Position numbers and translations under genes: made by a program. The notes beneath the pieces were generated by a model. It saw only the letters and a list, made by a program, of their open reading frames with translations. It was not told where the DNA came from and did not search any database. Shown one piece after another: positions 1-9,140 of a stretch of DNA of 32,374 bases. The stretch comes from Bacteroidota bacterium. Its GTDB lineage: Bacteria; Bacteroidota; Bacteroidia; JABEUT01. The stretch is taken from NCBI GenBank assembly GCA_013289395.1, contig JABCZY010000014.1, forward strand, positions 1 to 32,374, written 5' to 3'. Every line of letters begins with the position of its first letter. Within the stretch, counting starts at the first letter, position 1.

Positions 1-852
1 TTTGACGAAATAGTAGCGTTCTCTGAAGTAGAAAAATTTCTTGATACACCTGTAAAGCGCTATAGCAGTGGCATGACGGTGCGTCTGGCATTCTCAGTTG
101 CCGCGCACCTTGAGCCCGATATTCTTATTGTAGATGAAGTATTAGCCGTTGGCGATGCTGCATTTCAGAAAAAATGCCTTGGGAAAATGGAAGAGGTTTC
201 AGGGCATGGCAGAACTGTTTTATTCGTGAGCCATAATATGGATACCGTTGCAAGGCTTTGCAATAAAGCCATATTGCTTTCATCGGGCAAGGTAGAAGCT
301 GCAGGCAGTACAGAAGAAGTAATAGCGCATTATCTTCGTTCAGACTTTGGAACCACGGCCAAAAGAAGCTGGGAAAAGGCAAGGGAAAAACCTGGGAATG
401 ATATCGTAAAACTGCTGGAGGTTCGCGTTCATGATAAAGATTTTAATGTAAAAGAAACCATTGATATTACTACTTCTGTAGGTATAAGTATGGATTACGA
501 AGTACTTACTGAAGGAGATATTTTTACCCATAGTTTCAATTTTTATAACGACCAGGGTGTAAACATTTTTAATACTCATGATACTGTTTCAGATCTTCGG
601 ATTAAACCAAGAGGAAAGGGAAAGTATACAGCAACTATGTGGATACCCGGTAATTTACTCGCTGAAGGCATTGTGATTGTAGGTGTAGCTATTATAAAAA
701 TAGAGCCCTTTACTATTTACTTCCACGAAATGGATGTTGTAAGCTTTAACGTGGTCGATAATATGCGGGGAGATTCTGCACGAGGAGAATATCTGCTAGG
801 TTTTCCGGGTTTAGTAAGGCCATTATTACAATGGCAAACAGTAAAGAAATAA
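1..852 (+). CDS. ABC transporter ATP-binding protein, Wzt-type polysaccharide exporter (5' partial)
   Basis: This is the C-terminal part of the ATPase of an ABC-2 polysaccharide exporter. The reading frame is open from base 1, so the gene starts before the window, and the first ATG at 73 lies inside the signature motif. Visible in order are the signature motif (YSSGM, codons 21-25), Walker B (ILIVDE followed by the D-loop, about codons 41-52) and the switch histidine (FVSHN, about codons 75-79). The remaining roughly 180 codons are beta-rich, as in the Wzt C-terminal domain that recognises the finished glycan chain in O-antigen exporters. Walker A and the permease partner must lie to the left. 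The stop is 1 nt before the next ATG, so it is part of the glycan operon. In the known pathway it powers export of undecaprenyl-linked chains across the inner membrane. Family assignment is firm; the exact substrate is unknown. Confidence 0.9.
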   Translation, partial: FDEIVAFSEVEKFLDTPVKRYSSGMTVRLAFSVAAHLEPDILIVDEVLAVGDAAFQKKCLGKMEEVSGHGRTVLFVSHNMDTVARLCNKAILLSSGKVEAAGSTEEVIAHYLRSDFGTTAKRSWEKAREKPGNDIVKLLEVRVHDKDFNVKETIDITTSVGISMDYEVLTEGDIFTHSFNFYNDQGVNIFNTHDTVSDLRIKPRGKGKYTATMWIPGNLLAEGIVIVGVAIIKIEPFTIYFHEMDVVSFNVVDNMRGDSARGEYLLGFPGLVRPLLQWQTVKK

Positions 853-853
853 T

Positions 854-1639
854 ATGAAAGAGTTTCTAAAGAAAATAATTCCGGCTACATTACTGAATGC
901 GTATCGCAACAGAAATTTCAACCGGTATGATTATTACTTATTACCTAAGTCAGAGATAACGTATGCAAACGACCTGCTGTATACTTACCATAATGCAGAC
1001 TTTATAAAGGAACCGAAATTTGCAGAAGCGTACGCACTTTGCAAACAAATTGGTGGCGACCTACTTAAGAACTACGACATACAATGGCGTATACATGTGC
1101 TTTGCTGGGCAGCGACACATGCTGCAAAGCTTGAAGGCGATTTTATTGATTGCGGAGTGAATACAGGTTTTTGCCCGCGTGCCGTAATACATTACACCGA
1201 CTTTGAAAAACTGAATAAAAAATATTATTTGCTTGATACCTTCTCTGGGCTCGATGAGCGTTACAGCACACCATACGAAATGGAAAGGAGTAAAAAACTC
1301 GGATACGGTAAGGATAATTCACTTTACGAAAGAGTAAAGCAAACATTTGCGCCTTTTAAAAATGTTGAGCTTGTAAAGGGTGCCATACCGGATACACTTA
1401 CACAGGTGCCTTCGCAAAAAATAGCCTACCTGTCTATTGATATGAATTGTGTAAAACCCGAAGTAGATGCGTTGGAATTTTTCTGGGACAAGATGGTAAG
1501 TGGCGGTATAATTGTGTTGGATGATTATGGTTACCCGGGCTGCATTGATCAGAAACATGCACACGATGCGTTTGCAAAATCAAAGGGCGTTCAGGTGCTT
1601 TCGTTGCCAACTTGCCAGGGAATGATCCTTAAACCTTAA
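854..1639 (+). CDS. TylF/MycF-type SAM-dependent methyltransferase
   Basis: This 261-aa protein resembles the TylF (macrocin O-methyltransferase) family, whose members methylate sugar hydroxyls using S-adenosylmethionine. A glycine-containing SAM-binding loop (IDCGVNTG) is at about residues 97-104, followed by DTFSGL at about 128 and the family-typical KGAIPDTL stretch. IDMN and LDDYG (D223, D224) match the acidic metal-binding residues of this family. It starts 1 nt after the exporter ATPase stop, so the two are probably co-translated. The position beside a Wzt-like ATPase fits a role in methylating the exported glycan, possibly as a terminal cap, but that role is inferred. The substrate cannot be read from sequence. 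Confidence 0.82.
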   Translation: MKEFLKKIIPATLLNAYRNRNFNRYDYYLLPKSEITYANDLLYTYHNADFIKEPKFAEAYALCKQIGGDLLKNYDIQWRIHVLCWAATHAAKLEGDFIDCGVNTGFCPRAVIHYTDFEKLNKKYYLLDTFSGLDERYSTPYEMERSKKLGYGKDNSLYERVKQTFAPFKNVELVKGAIPDTLTQVPSQKIAYLSIDMNCVKPEVDALEFFWDKMVSGGIIVLDDYGYPGCIDQKHAHDAFAKSKGVQVLSLPTCQGMILKP

Positions 1640-1648
1640 TCACTTCTT

Positions 1649-2554
1649 ATGCCTGCAGTAAAGGTATCTATTTGTATTCCGGCATACAGGCAACCTGAGT
1701 GTATTACAAGGGCATTAGAATCTATACGCACTCAAACCTTTTCAGATTACGAGATCATTATAACCGATGATTCGCCAGATAATTCTGTTGAATTAGCAGT
1801 ACAGAAATTTTCATTTAGTAATAAACTCAATTATTTTAAGAATCCAAAACCACTCGGTCCTCCTGAAAACTGGAATGAAGCTATTCGAAAAGCAAAAGGA
1901 GGGTATATAAAAATATTGCATCACGATGATTGGTTTGCATTGCCGGAGAGCCTTGCAGAATATGTTAGAATGCTTGATGAACATCCTGAGTCTGATTTTG
2001 CATTCAGTGCAACTAAAATAGTTGATGCCTCTACAGGTGCCATTCAATTCAATACACCAACACGTGAAAAACTTGAAGAGATCCGTAATGAACCGGCCAG
2101 TCTTTTTCTTGGGAATTTTATTGGTGCACCCAGTGCTACTATTTATCGCAGTAGTGTGAAGGAAGAGTATGACAAGAATTTAAAATACGTGGTTGACATT
2201 GATTTTTACATACGTGTACTGAATGAGAACCCGATATTTCAGTATACCAATGATGCCCTTATTTGTAATACCAGCGGGGCTACATACCAGGTTACAAATA
2301 CATCAATGAATAAGAACACTCAGCTTTATGAATATGGCTATTTATATAATAAGTTCTATGAAAGCCTTTTTAAAGAAGAGAAATACAGGTCTTCATTTCT
2401 AGCCTTATTTAAATTCTACGATGTAAAATCTGTAAATGAATTTAAAGAAGCAGGAACAGAAATACCAAAGCCAATATTGTATTTTAAATGGATGCTTTGG
2501 AAAAAGAATATGAAAGCAAGAATTGCAACCATGCTAAAGGGGAAGCAACAGTAA
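1649..2554 (+). CDS. Glycosyltransferase family 2
   Basis: This 301-aa cytoplasmic GT-A fold enzyme should add one sugar from a nucleotide-sugar donor to the growing glycan. The N-terminus has the GT2 opening strand (SICIPAYRQPE), then the nucleotide-binding IITDDSPD segment. The metal-binding acidic motif is HHDDWF, with D93 and D94. The C-terminal third is variable and charged, with no obvious membrane segment. It lies 9 nt after the methyltransferase and 1 nt before the fucosyltransferase, within the same operon. The sugar transferred cannot be predicted. Confidence 0.87.
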   Translation: MPAVKVSICIPAYRQPECITRALESIRTQTFSDYEIIITDDSPDNSVELAVQKFSFSNKLNYFKNPKPLGPPENWNEAIRKAKGGYIKILHHDDWFALPESLAEYVRMLDEHPESDFAFSATKIVDASTGAIQFNTPTREKLEEIRNEPASLFLGNFIGAPSATIYRSSVKEEYDKNLKYVVDIDFYIRVLNENPIFQYTNDALICNTSGATYQVTNTSMNKNTQLYEYGYLYNKFYESLFKEEKYRSSFLALFKFYDVKSVNEFKEAGTEIPKPILYFKWMLWKKNMKARIATMLKGKQQ

Positions 2555-2555
2555 T

Positions 2556-3437
2556 ATGATAGTAACGCAACTAAAAGGAGGGCTAGGTAACCAAATGTTT
2601 CAATATGCATTTGGCAGGCAACTTGCAGTTTTACGAAATACAGAACTTTTTCTTGATACTTCAAATCTTAGTAAAGGAGCAGTATATGGTAAATTAGAAC
2701 TGGCACTGGGTATTTTCAATATTACAGTTCCTGTAGCCGACCACGATGTATTGAATAAGTTTGAAAGTATAAGAAAAAGTAGTTTTAAAAGTAGGCTGCA
2801 ACATGTTTTACCATCTATGTTTCCCTACCATATTGTTAATCAGGGTATCTCCACTTTCGATAAAAAATTCCTTTCAGCACCAGAGGATTCATTATTAATA
2901 GGGTATTGGCAATCAGAAAAATACTTTGAAACGATACAGAACAATATCAGGCGAGATTTTACTTTCAAACCCCTGGCAAACGAGGCAGACATTGCCATTT
3001 CAAATAAGATCAGTTCTTGCAATTCAGTCAGTATGCATTTTCGTCGGGGCGATTATATATCAAATCCTGAAGCACTAAAATACCACGGGACTTGCAGTGC
3101 AGAATATTACCAATCAGCGTTAAAGCATATAAAGGAAAAAGTTAATGAAGTGCAGGTATTTATTTTCTCTGATGACATTGAATGGGTAAAACAAAACATA
3201 CCCTTCGGTACTGATAAAGTTACTTTTATAGAAAATCATAATGGAGCTGAGAGCTATATTGATATGCAACTTATGAGCCTATGCAAGCATAACATTATTG
3301 CCAATAGTAGTTTTAGCTGGTGGGGCGCCTGGTTAAACAATAACCCTGATAAGCTGGTTGTTGCTCCACAAAAATGGTTTACCGATAGCAAAATTGATAC
3401 ATCTGATTTAATACCTCAAGGTTGGAAGCGAATATAA
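2556..3437 (+). CDS. Alpha-1,2-fucosyltransferase (GT11)
   Basis: At 293 aa this is a full-length GT11 protein, a family that transfers L-fucose from GDP-fucose in alpha-1,2 linkage. Diagnostic motifs are GGLGNQMFQYAFG (residues 8-20), HFRRGDY (161-167, the donor-binding HxRRxDY motif) and the late SSFSWWGAWL motif. Its presence suggests that the exported glycan carries fucose or a related 6-deoxyhexose. Its last 16 nt overlap the start of the next gene in another frame. Family assignment is strong. Linkage and acceptor are inferred from family knowledge, and some GT11 members have other linkage specificities. Confidence 0.92.
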   Translation: MIVTQLKGGLGNQMFQYAFGRQLAVLRNTELFLDTSNLSKGAVYGKLELALGIFNITVPVADHDVLNKFESIRKSSFKSRLQHVLPSMFPYHIVNQGISTFDKKFLSAPEDSLLIGYWQSEKYFETIQNNIRRDFTFKPLANEADIAISNKISSCNSVSMHFRRGDYISNPEALKYHGTCSAEYYQSALKHIKEKVNEVQVFIFSDDIEWVKQNIPFGTDKVTFIENHNGAESYIDMQLMSLCKHNIIANSSFSWWGAWLNNNPDKLVVAPQKWFTDSKIDTSDLIPQGWKRI

Positions 3438-5401
3438 AAACACCTAAAGTAACAGTGCTGATGCCTGTCTATAATGGCTTCAAGTATTTGAAGCAAGCTA
3501 TAGATAGTGTGTTAGAACAAACTTTTTCTGATTTTGAATTTCTAATTATTAATGACGGCAGCACCGATACAACTGCAGATATTGTAAGGTCGTATTTAGA
3601 TAAGAGGGTCAGGCTGATTGATAATGGCAGAAACATTGGGCTTATAGCAAGCCTGAATAAAGGCATTGAGCTCGCTAAAGGAGAATACATTGCCCGCATG
3701 GATTGCGATGATATTTGTTTACCGGAAAGGTTTGAGAAAGAGGTGGAATATCTTGAAATGCACCCTGAAGTTTGCATGGTTGCTGCACATGTAGCATTTA
3801 TTGACGAACAAGGAAATGAGATTGGTCATTGGAGGGAAGACATGATCACGAAAACATTTGAACAGATCAAATCGTTCTTACCAAAAGAAAACTGCATAGC
3901 TCACCCTACAGTTATGATGCGGAAGAGTGTAATACAACCTATCGGATATAATAAGTCTTTCAAGTACAGTGAAGATTGGGGCTTATGGTTGATGCTGCTT
4001 GCAAATGGTGAAAAATTTACAAAGCTCGACACTGTACTTTTAAAATACAGGGTCCACGCAGAGGGTACCACAGTAAAGGTTAATACTGAAGGTCCAAGAA
4101 AAAAGATGATCAGGTTTAAGTTTAACTACCTGAAATATAGAATTGGTAAACTGAGCTTGAAGAATACTGATTACAAAGTACTGACTTCATTAATTATAAG
4201 TTCAGCCAGGTATTTCTTTCCAGGCATTTATTCATTTGCAGGTAAAATATATAGCACAAGGCCTTTATTATTCATTCAGCAGTTTACAAGAATTAAAAAC
4301 AGATTCAATAAAAATGACAAGGCAATAAGTCACATTTTCTTTTTCCCTTTCTATCAAGCCGGTGGTGCAGAAAAAGTACATGCAGCAATTGTTGAAACAG
4401 TAGCCGACAGAACTCCTATTGTTATAGTAACAAGTAGTTCAGGCCCATCTGAATTTCGGCATGAGCTTGAAAAAAGCGCTGAGGTTTATGATGTAAATCA
4501 ATTACTGAATTGGCCATTTGCAAAAAAATGGCTTACTAAAAAGATCAGCTCAATCAGCAATAATCAAGCCATCTTGTTTGGTTCAAACTCACGTTATTAT
4601 TATGAATTACTGGCTGATCTACCCGATGGAGCGAAAGCCATTGACCTGATACATGCTTTTATGCACGACTACGAAGATGGTTCGGAAAAGTGGAGTTTGC
4701 CTGTTGTAAATAAACTACGTAACAGAGTTGTGATCAATCAGAAAACGAAAAAAGACCTAGAAGAGTTATATAAAAGGCATAATATAGCCCCTGATCTACT
4801 TGATAGGGTTACCTGCATAACTAATTTTACTGACAGAAAAGAAATAGCCTTAAAAGAACATGGGAAATTAAACGTACTATTCGCCGGCAGAGGAACCGAG
4901 GAAAAACGGGTGTATCTCATTTCTCATATTGCGAGGATATTGGGTGAAAAGAAAGTAAATATTGAATTCCATTTTGCCGGAGATGTTGCCAACGCCATTC
5001 CTAAAGAGGATTTACCTTATTGCGTTCTGCATGGTGTGATCAGTGAAACGACTGAAATGGATAAATTATATGCAAAAGCGCATATTACGTTGATCACATC
5101 TTCCCGTGAAGGATTTCCCATGACTATTATGGAGGCGATGATGGCTGGTGTTGTGCCCATATCTACTAATGTTGGCGGAATATCTGAACATGTTCAACAA
5201 AATAAAACAGGCATATTGATAAACAATACTACCGAAAATGAGATTGTTGCTGAAATTGTGAAAGCGCTTGAACACTTTGAGAAGAACAGGGAAGAATTAA
5301 ATTCTATTTCGGTTTCAGCACACGAATATGCAATTGTTAATCTTGGCAAAGAAAAATTTGTAAACGCGTACAAAACATTATTAGGGAATAATGGACTTTA
5401 A
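3422..5401 (+). CDS. Two-domain GT2-GT4 fusion glycosyltransferase
   Basis: This 659-aa protein joins two enzymes of different folds. Residues about 8-240 are a GT2 domain: VTVLMPVYNG, then INDGSTD, with metal motif DCDD at 94-97. Residues about 300-659 are a GT4 (GT-B fold) domain. It opens with a QAGGAEKV loop near 310, has a VLFAGRG strand near 485, and carries the retaining-GT4 EGFPMTIME motif (E563, E571). The protein could therefore add two sugars in succession. The start is taken as TTG at 3422, inside the 3' end of the fucosyltransferase gene; the next in-frame ATG, at 3461, would cut into the first beta strand. No frameshift or stop separates the halves. The domain calls are firm; the joint function is inference. 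Confidence 0.86.
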   Translation: MEANIKTPKVTVLMPVYNGFKYLKQAIDSVLEQTFSDFEFLIINDGSTDTTADIVRSYLDKRVRLIDNGRNIGLIASLNKGIELAKGEYIARMDCDDICLPERFEKEVEYLEMHPEVCMVAAHVAFIDEQGNEIGHWREDMITKTFEQIKSFLPKENCIAHPTVMMRKSVIQPIGYNKSFKYSEDWGLWLMLLANGEKFTKLDTVLLKYRVHAEGTTVKVNTEGPRKKMIRFKFNYLKYRIGKLSLKNTDYKVLTSLIISSARYFFPGIYSFAGKIYSTRPLLFIQQFTRIKNRFNKNDKAISHIFFFPFYQAGGAEKVHAAIVETVADRTPIVIVTSSSGPSEFRHELEKSAEVYDVNQLLNWPFAKKWLTKKISSISNNQAILFGSNSRYYYELLADLPDGAKAIDLIHAFMHDYEDGSEKWSLPVVNKLRNRVVINQKTKKDLEELYKRHNIAPDLLDRVTCITNFTDRKEIALKEHGKLNVLFAGRGTEEKRVYLISHIARILGEKKVNIEFHFAGDVANAIPKEDLPYCVLHGVISETTEMDKLYAKAHITLITSSREGFPMTIMEAMMAGVVPISTNVGGISEHVQQNKTGILINNTTENEIVAEIVKALEHFEKNREELNSISVSAHEYAIVNLGKEKFVNAYKTLLGNNGL

Positions 5402-6188
5402 GCATTTCATAAAAGATATAGTAACCTTCAATACCTATTCTTGGTATACAAGGTGGAAAAAGCTGGAAGGTATATTGAAACGCGTTACCATACTGCCATT
5501 TAAAAAGAAAACGAATATCAAGGATATCCCTATAATAATTAATAATCGTGATAGAGTTGGGTATTTATCTAAGTTGGTTGAATGGCTTGAAAAGAATGGA
5601 TACAATAACATTTATATACTCGATAATGATTCCACATACCCTCCTTTGTTGGAGTACTATGCTAAAACCAAACACCATGTTATTAAACTGAACGCCAATG
5701 TTGGCAAACATGCCTTATGGAAATCGGGTGTAATTAAGCAGTTCAGGAGTGATTACTATGTATATACAGATTGTGATGTAGTGCCAGTAGAAGAATGCCC
5801 GGATAATGTATTGCAGTATTTTATGGACCTATTGGATAAATATAAGTACATAGAGAAAGTAGGTTTTGGCTTGAAGATAGATGACTTGCCTGACCATTAT
5901 GCAGATAAAGAGAAAGTAATTGAATGGGAGAAGAAATTCTGGGTAAACCAGGTAGCAAAGGATATTTATAAAGCAGAAATTGACACGACATTTGCACTCT
6001 ACCGCCCATACACCAATGGTTTTTTATGGCTACAACCCGCTTATCGGACTGGAGGCAAATACATGGCCCGCCACCTGCCATGGTATGAAAACTCAGCAGC
6101 CCCTAAGGAGGAAGATATTTACTACATGAGTCATATTAAGGGAGGAATATCGCACTGGATGCCGGCAACAAATGAAGGCGGTAAATAA
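5391..6188 (+). CDS. Putative glycosyltransferase, GT-A fold
   Basis: This 265-aa protein has the outline of a small GT-A enzyme: a DIPIIINNRDR opening strand, ILDNDST where GT2 enzymes bind the nucleotide, a conserved NVGKHALW segment, and a DCDVVP motif (D127, D129) suited to metal and sugar-nucleotide binding. Compared with ordinary GT2 members it is divergent, so the exact family is uncertain. The start overlaps the end of the GT2-GT4 gene by 11 nt, which indicates translational coupling in the operon. It contains no membrane helices. Donor and acceptor are unknown. Confidence 0.75.
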   Translation: MDFKHFIKDIVTFNTYSWYTRWKKLEGILKRVTILPFKKKTNIKDIPIIINNRDRVGYLSKLVEWLEKNGYNNIYILDNDSTYPPLLEYYAKTKHHVIKLNANVGKHALWKSGVIKQFRSDYYVYTDCDVVPVEECPDNVLQYFMDLLDKYKYIEKVGFGLKIDDLPDHYADKEKVIEWEKKFWVNQVAKDIYKAEIDTTFALYRPYTNGFLWLQPAYRTGGKYMARHLPWYENSAAPKEEDIYYMSHIKGGISHWMPATNEGGK

Positions 6189-6205
6189 ATATATATTTAC
6201 ATTCT

Positions 6206-7225
6206 ATGAATAACCCACTGGTAAGCATTTGTATACCCACCTATAATGGTAGTGCATACCTTGCCCAGTGTATTGAGTCGGCCAGTAAGCAAACCTATGG
6301 TAATATTGAAATATTGGTTATTGATGATAAGTCTACCGATGACACTTATTCTCAGATTGAAAAATATGCTGCAGCAGATCCACGAATTAGATTGATTCGT
6401 AATGAACAAAACCTGGGCCTGGTTGGAAACTGGAACAAATGCATTGACCTGGCTAAAGGAGAATGGGTAAAGTTCCTTTTCCAGGACGATTACTTTGATG
6501 TCAATTGTATAAAAGTAATGGTGGAAAATATTTCCGATTCTGATAGGATAGTTACTTCAGGCAGGAATATGGTTTTCGAGGAATCGCTGGATGAGGCATC
6601 AAAAAAATATTCAATAAATAACACACTGACCTTTCCGAAGCTGGGTATTCATGCCAATAACCCAATAGCTATTACAGCTCAGCAAGTTTCAGATTTTGCC
6701 GCCAATAATATTTGCATGAATTTTATTGGCGAGCCTACCGTTGTTATGTTCAGGAAAGATATTGCGAGGGAAATAGGGTACGTTAATCCTGATATGATAC
6801 AAATATGCGACCTTGAATATTTTCTACGCATAGCAACCACATACGGTATAAAGTATATTCCACAACCACTTACATACTTCCGTGCAGGTGCACATAAAGG
6901 GTCCACATCAAGTGCTAACAGGTCGAAAAAACTATTTTCTTTAATTCATATTGACCCTATAATTACTACTCACCAGTTATTGTATGCTCCTGTATTTAAA
7001 TCGTTCAGGGAAGCAATATCAGCTAAGCAGAAAAACAAATTGGGTTTATATTTCAGAACCCATGTGTATGAAACACAACAGGCTGCGTTAAAAGCAGGTC
7101 AGGAAGAACTAGATATTTTTGAGCAGGTGTGTAATAAATACCCCGAAATAAAGAATTACAGGAATGGCAGCTTTTTTACAAAAATTATTTTGTTTTTTAT
7201 AAAGCTAAAACGAGCATCTGCATAG
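6206..7225 (+). CDS. Glycosyltransferase family 2
   Basis: This 339-aa GT2 enzyme has the canonical opening strand (VSICIPTYNGSAYL), the nucleotide-binding IDDKSTD segment, and the metal-binding FQDDYF motif (D94, D95). An ENWN-like acceptor-side segment (GNWNKCIDLAKGEW) precedes that motif. The C-terminal tail ends in basic residues but has no clear transmembrane helix. It sits 17 nt after the preceding glycosyltransferase. A similar architecture occurs in the gene at 1649, suggesting that the two may be diverged paralogues with different donors. Sugar specificity cannot be read. Confidence 0.87.
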   Translation: MNNPLVSICIPTYNGSAYLAQCIESASKQTYGNIEILVIDDKSTDDTYSQIEKYAAADPRIRLIRNEQNLGLVGNWNKCIDLAKGEWVKFLFQDDYFDVNCIKVMVENISDSDRIVTSGRNMVFEESLDEASKKYSINNTLTFPKLGIHANNPIAITAQQVSDFAANNICMNFIGEPTVVMFRKDIAREIGYVNPDMIQICDLEYFLRIATTYGIKYIPQPLTYFRAGAHKGSTSSANRSKKLFSLIHIDPIITTHQLLYAPVFKSFREAISAKQKNKLGLYFRTHVYETQQAALKAGQEELDIFEQVCNKYPEIKNYRNGSFFTKIILFFIKLKRASA

Positions 7226-7263
7226 AAAGAATAATTTTACACTTTACCTGATAAACACAACAA

Positions 7264-8143
7264 ATGGTTTTTGACTGCTTCACATTCTTTAATGAGCTCG
7301 ACATACTTGAAATTCGATTGAACGTATTGAATGAAGTAGTTGACAAATTTGTGCTTGTTGAAGCTACCAGAACTCACCAGGGCAAAGAGAAGCCACTACA
7401 TTATGCTGAAAATAAGGCAAGGTATGCTCAATTCGCAGATAAAATAATTCATATCGTTATTGACACCTATCCTGCCCAAGATAATGGCTCAGCATGGACC
7501 CTTGAGCGTTATCAACGGGAAATGATACAAGAAGGTTTGAAAACAGCCAAGCCGGGAGACACCATACTGGTATCGGATGTAGACGAGATACCCAAGCCAG
7601 AAAAAATAAAAGCGTTAATAGGAAAAAGAGGTATAAAAGTATTTGTTCAGGAAACACACTACTATTTCCTTAACTGTATAAACGCTGGTAATGAGTCAAG
7701 GTATAAGTGGTGCGGAACAATAATGGCGAATTATAGCAGTAAAATATCACCTCAGCTCCTGCGCTATATAAGTATCCAATTCCTCGGTGTTTATTCCGAT
7801 AGATTTATTGTAAGACTATACTCTCGCCTAAAAATACTGCAATGGAAAATAAAACTCGGGCAAAATATTTATACGGTCGATGACGGTGGCTGGCATTTCA
7901 GTTTCCTGGGGGGGCGTAGAAAAAATAATCAAGAAACTTGAGGCTTTTGCTCATTCTGAATACAATACGGCTGAATATAAGGACCCAAAGAAGATTGAAC
8001 AGGCACTTGATGAAGGCAGAGATCTTTTTGGCAGAGATTTCAAATATAAGTTTGTGCCAATCGATAATTCATTTCCGGCCTATATTGTTGCTAATAAAGA
8101 TAAATTCAGCAACCTGATAAGAGACAATAAGCTCAGCAAATAA
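7264..8143 (+). pseudogene. GT17 N-acetylglucosaminyltransferase-like gene, frameshifted at a G7 run
   Basis: The gene encodes a GT17-type protein, the family of eukaryotic beta-1,4-mannosyl-glycoprotein GlcNAc transferase and bacterial relatives. The first frame (7264-7941) has the FDCFTFFNELDILEIRLN opening, LVEATRTHQG and the SDVDEIP motif (D105, D107). It reads GGWHFSFLGG and then runs into a stop. The homologous tail continues in the +2 frame from about 7908 to 8143 (GVEKIIKKLEAFAHSEYN and beyond). The join falls in a run of seven G at 7908-7914. Six G would give one intact protein of about 292 aa, a normal family length. Either the extra G is a sequencing or assembly error, or the gene is off by slippage. 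No decay is visible elsewhere. The stop is 1 nt before the next ATG, so operon spacing is intact. Confidence 0.85.
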
Positions 8144-8144
8144 T

Positions 8145-9065
8145 ATGGCTAAACCTGATATAAGCATAGTTGTTGTGAGCCATAATGTGTGGGATTACCT
8201 CGATAAATGCATTCATTCCATACTTTCTCAAAAAGGAATCGTGCCTGAAATTATTGTGGTGGATAATAATTCTACTGACGGAACACTTAATAATCTTAGT
8301 ACTAATCGTCCTGCAGTACAGGTTATTTCAAATAAAAATAATGCAGGCTTTTCCGCTGCCAATAACCAAGGTATAAAAGCAGCAACAGCCGATGTTATTC
8401 TGCTATTAAACCCTGATACTGAAATAACAGGGCTTGATACCTTGCGAAAAATGACCGATTACCTGTTAGGTGATGATAACATTGGCATATTGGCACCTAA
8501 GCTTTTAAATACTGATGGTTCTTTTCAGCCCTCTTTCTGGAATTTTCCAAGGGTAACAGTAATATTATTAGAACTGTTCTTTTTGCATACACGTAATAAA
8601 AGCGATATTCACACGGCGCCAAAGGAAATTCAGGGAGCATCGGGAGCCGCATTATGCTTGCGAAAAAGCCTAGCAGACAGTTTGGGCGGATTAGATGAGA
8701 ACCTGTTTTGGATGGAAGATATTGACCTTTGCTACAGAGTTGCTAAAACAGGTAAAAAAAATGTATTTAACCCTGACCTAACGATTATTCACCACGGAGG
8801 TAAAAGCTCTGTTAATAAGCAACTTGTAACCATTCCTAACCAGGTTATGAGCAAAATCAAGTACTTCAGAAAAAATGGCTCATCGATGCAATTTGCCTTA
8901 AGCAATTTTTTAAGTTTTTTATTTATTCTAAGCCGATTAGCAGTATTCTCAATCCTTTCTATCAGTGGCAACTCTCTCTTTATGGTGAAGCGTAAGGCAT
9001 ATTTCAGGGCTTTTTCGAGTTATATGCGCTATAATTTTGCTGGCGACAAGGAAATAATCAGTTAG
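8145..9065 (+). CDS. Glycosyltransferase family 2, WbbL/rhamnosyltransferase-like
   Basis: This 306-aa GT2 enzyme belongs to the WbbL/WcaA-like subgroup often annotated as rhamnosyltransferase. It shows SIVVVSHNVWDYL at the N-terminus, VVDNNSTDGT at about residues 38-47, NNAGFSAANNQGI at about 65-77 and the metal motif LLNPDTEI (D91). The acceptor-side motif FWMEDIDLCYRVAK follows. A hydrophobic stretch near the C-terminus (around FLSFLFILSRLAVFSILSI) may anchor it to the inner membrane. It is the last gene of the glycan operon; 114 bp without a gene follow before the tRNAs. Subgroup specificity for rhamnose is family lore and is not shown here. Confidence 0.87.
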   Translation: MAKPDISIVVVSHNVWDYLDKCIHSILSQKGIVPEIIVVDNNSTDGTLNNLSTNRPAVQVISNKNNAGFSAANNQGIKAATADVILLLNPDTEITGLDTLRKMTDYLLGDDNIGILAPKLLNTDGSFQPSFWNFPRVTVILLELFFLHTRNKSDIHTAPKEIQGASGAALCLRKSLADSLGGLDENLFWMEDIDLCYRVAKTGKKNVFNPDLTIIHHGGKSSVNKQLVTIPNQVMSKIKYFRKNGSSMQFALSNFLSFLFILSRLAVFSILSISGNSLFMVKRKAYFRAFSSYMRYNFAGDKEIIS

Positions 9066-9140
9066 AACCGCAGCCACAAGGCCGTTTCACAAATTTTAAA
9101 TACATTTCAATTAAATATGTCTATGTAATTGCTATTTCCT

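Noticed and set aside
6192..6199. TATATTTA as an internal promoter for the GT2 gene at 6206
   Set aside because: One mismatch to the -7 box, no -33 partner, and it lies in a tightly packed operon.
7880..8143. Separate 87-aa coding region in the +2 frame
   Set aside because: It is the frameshifted tail of the GT17 gene, so it is merged into that entry.
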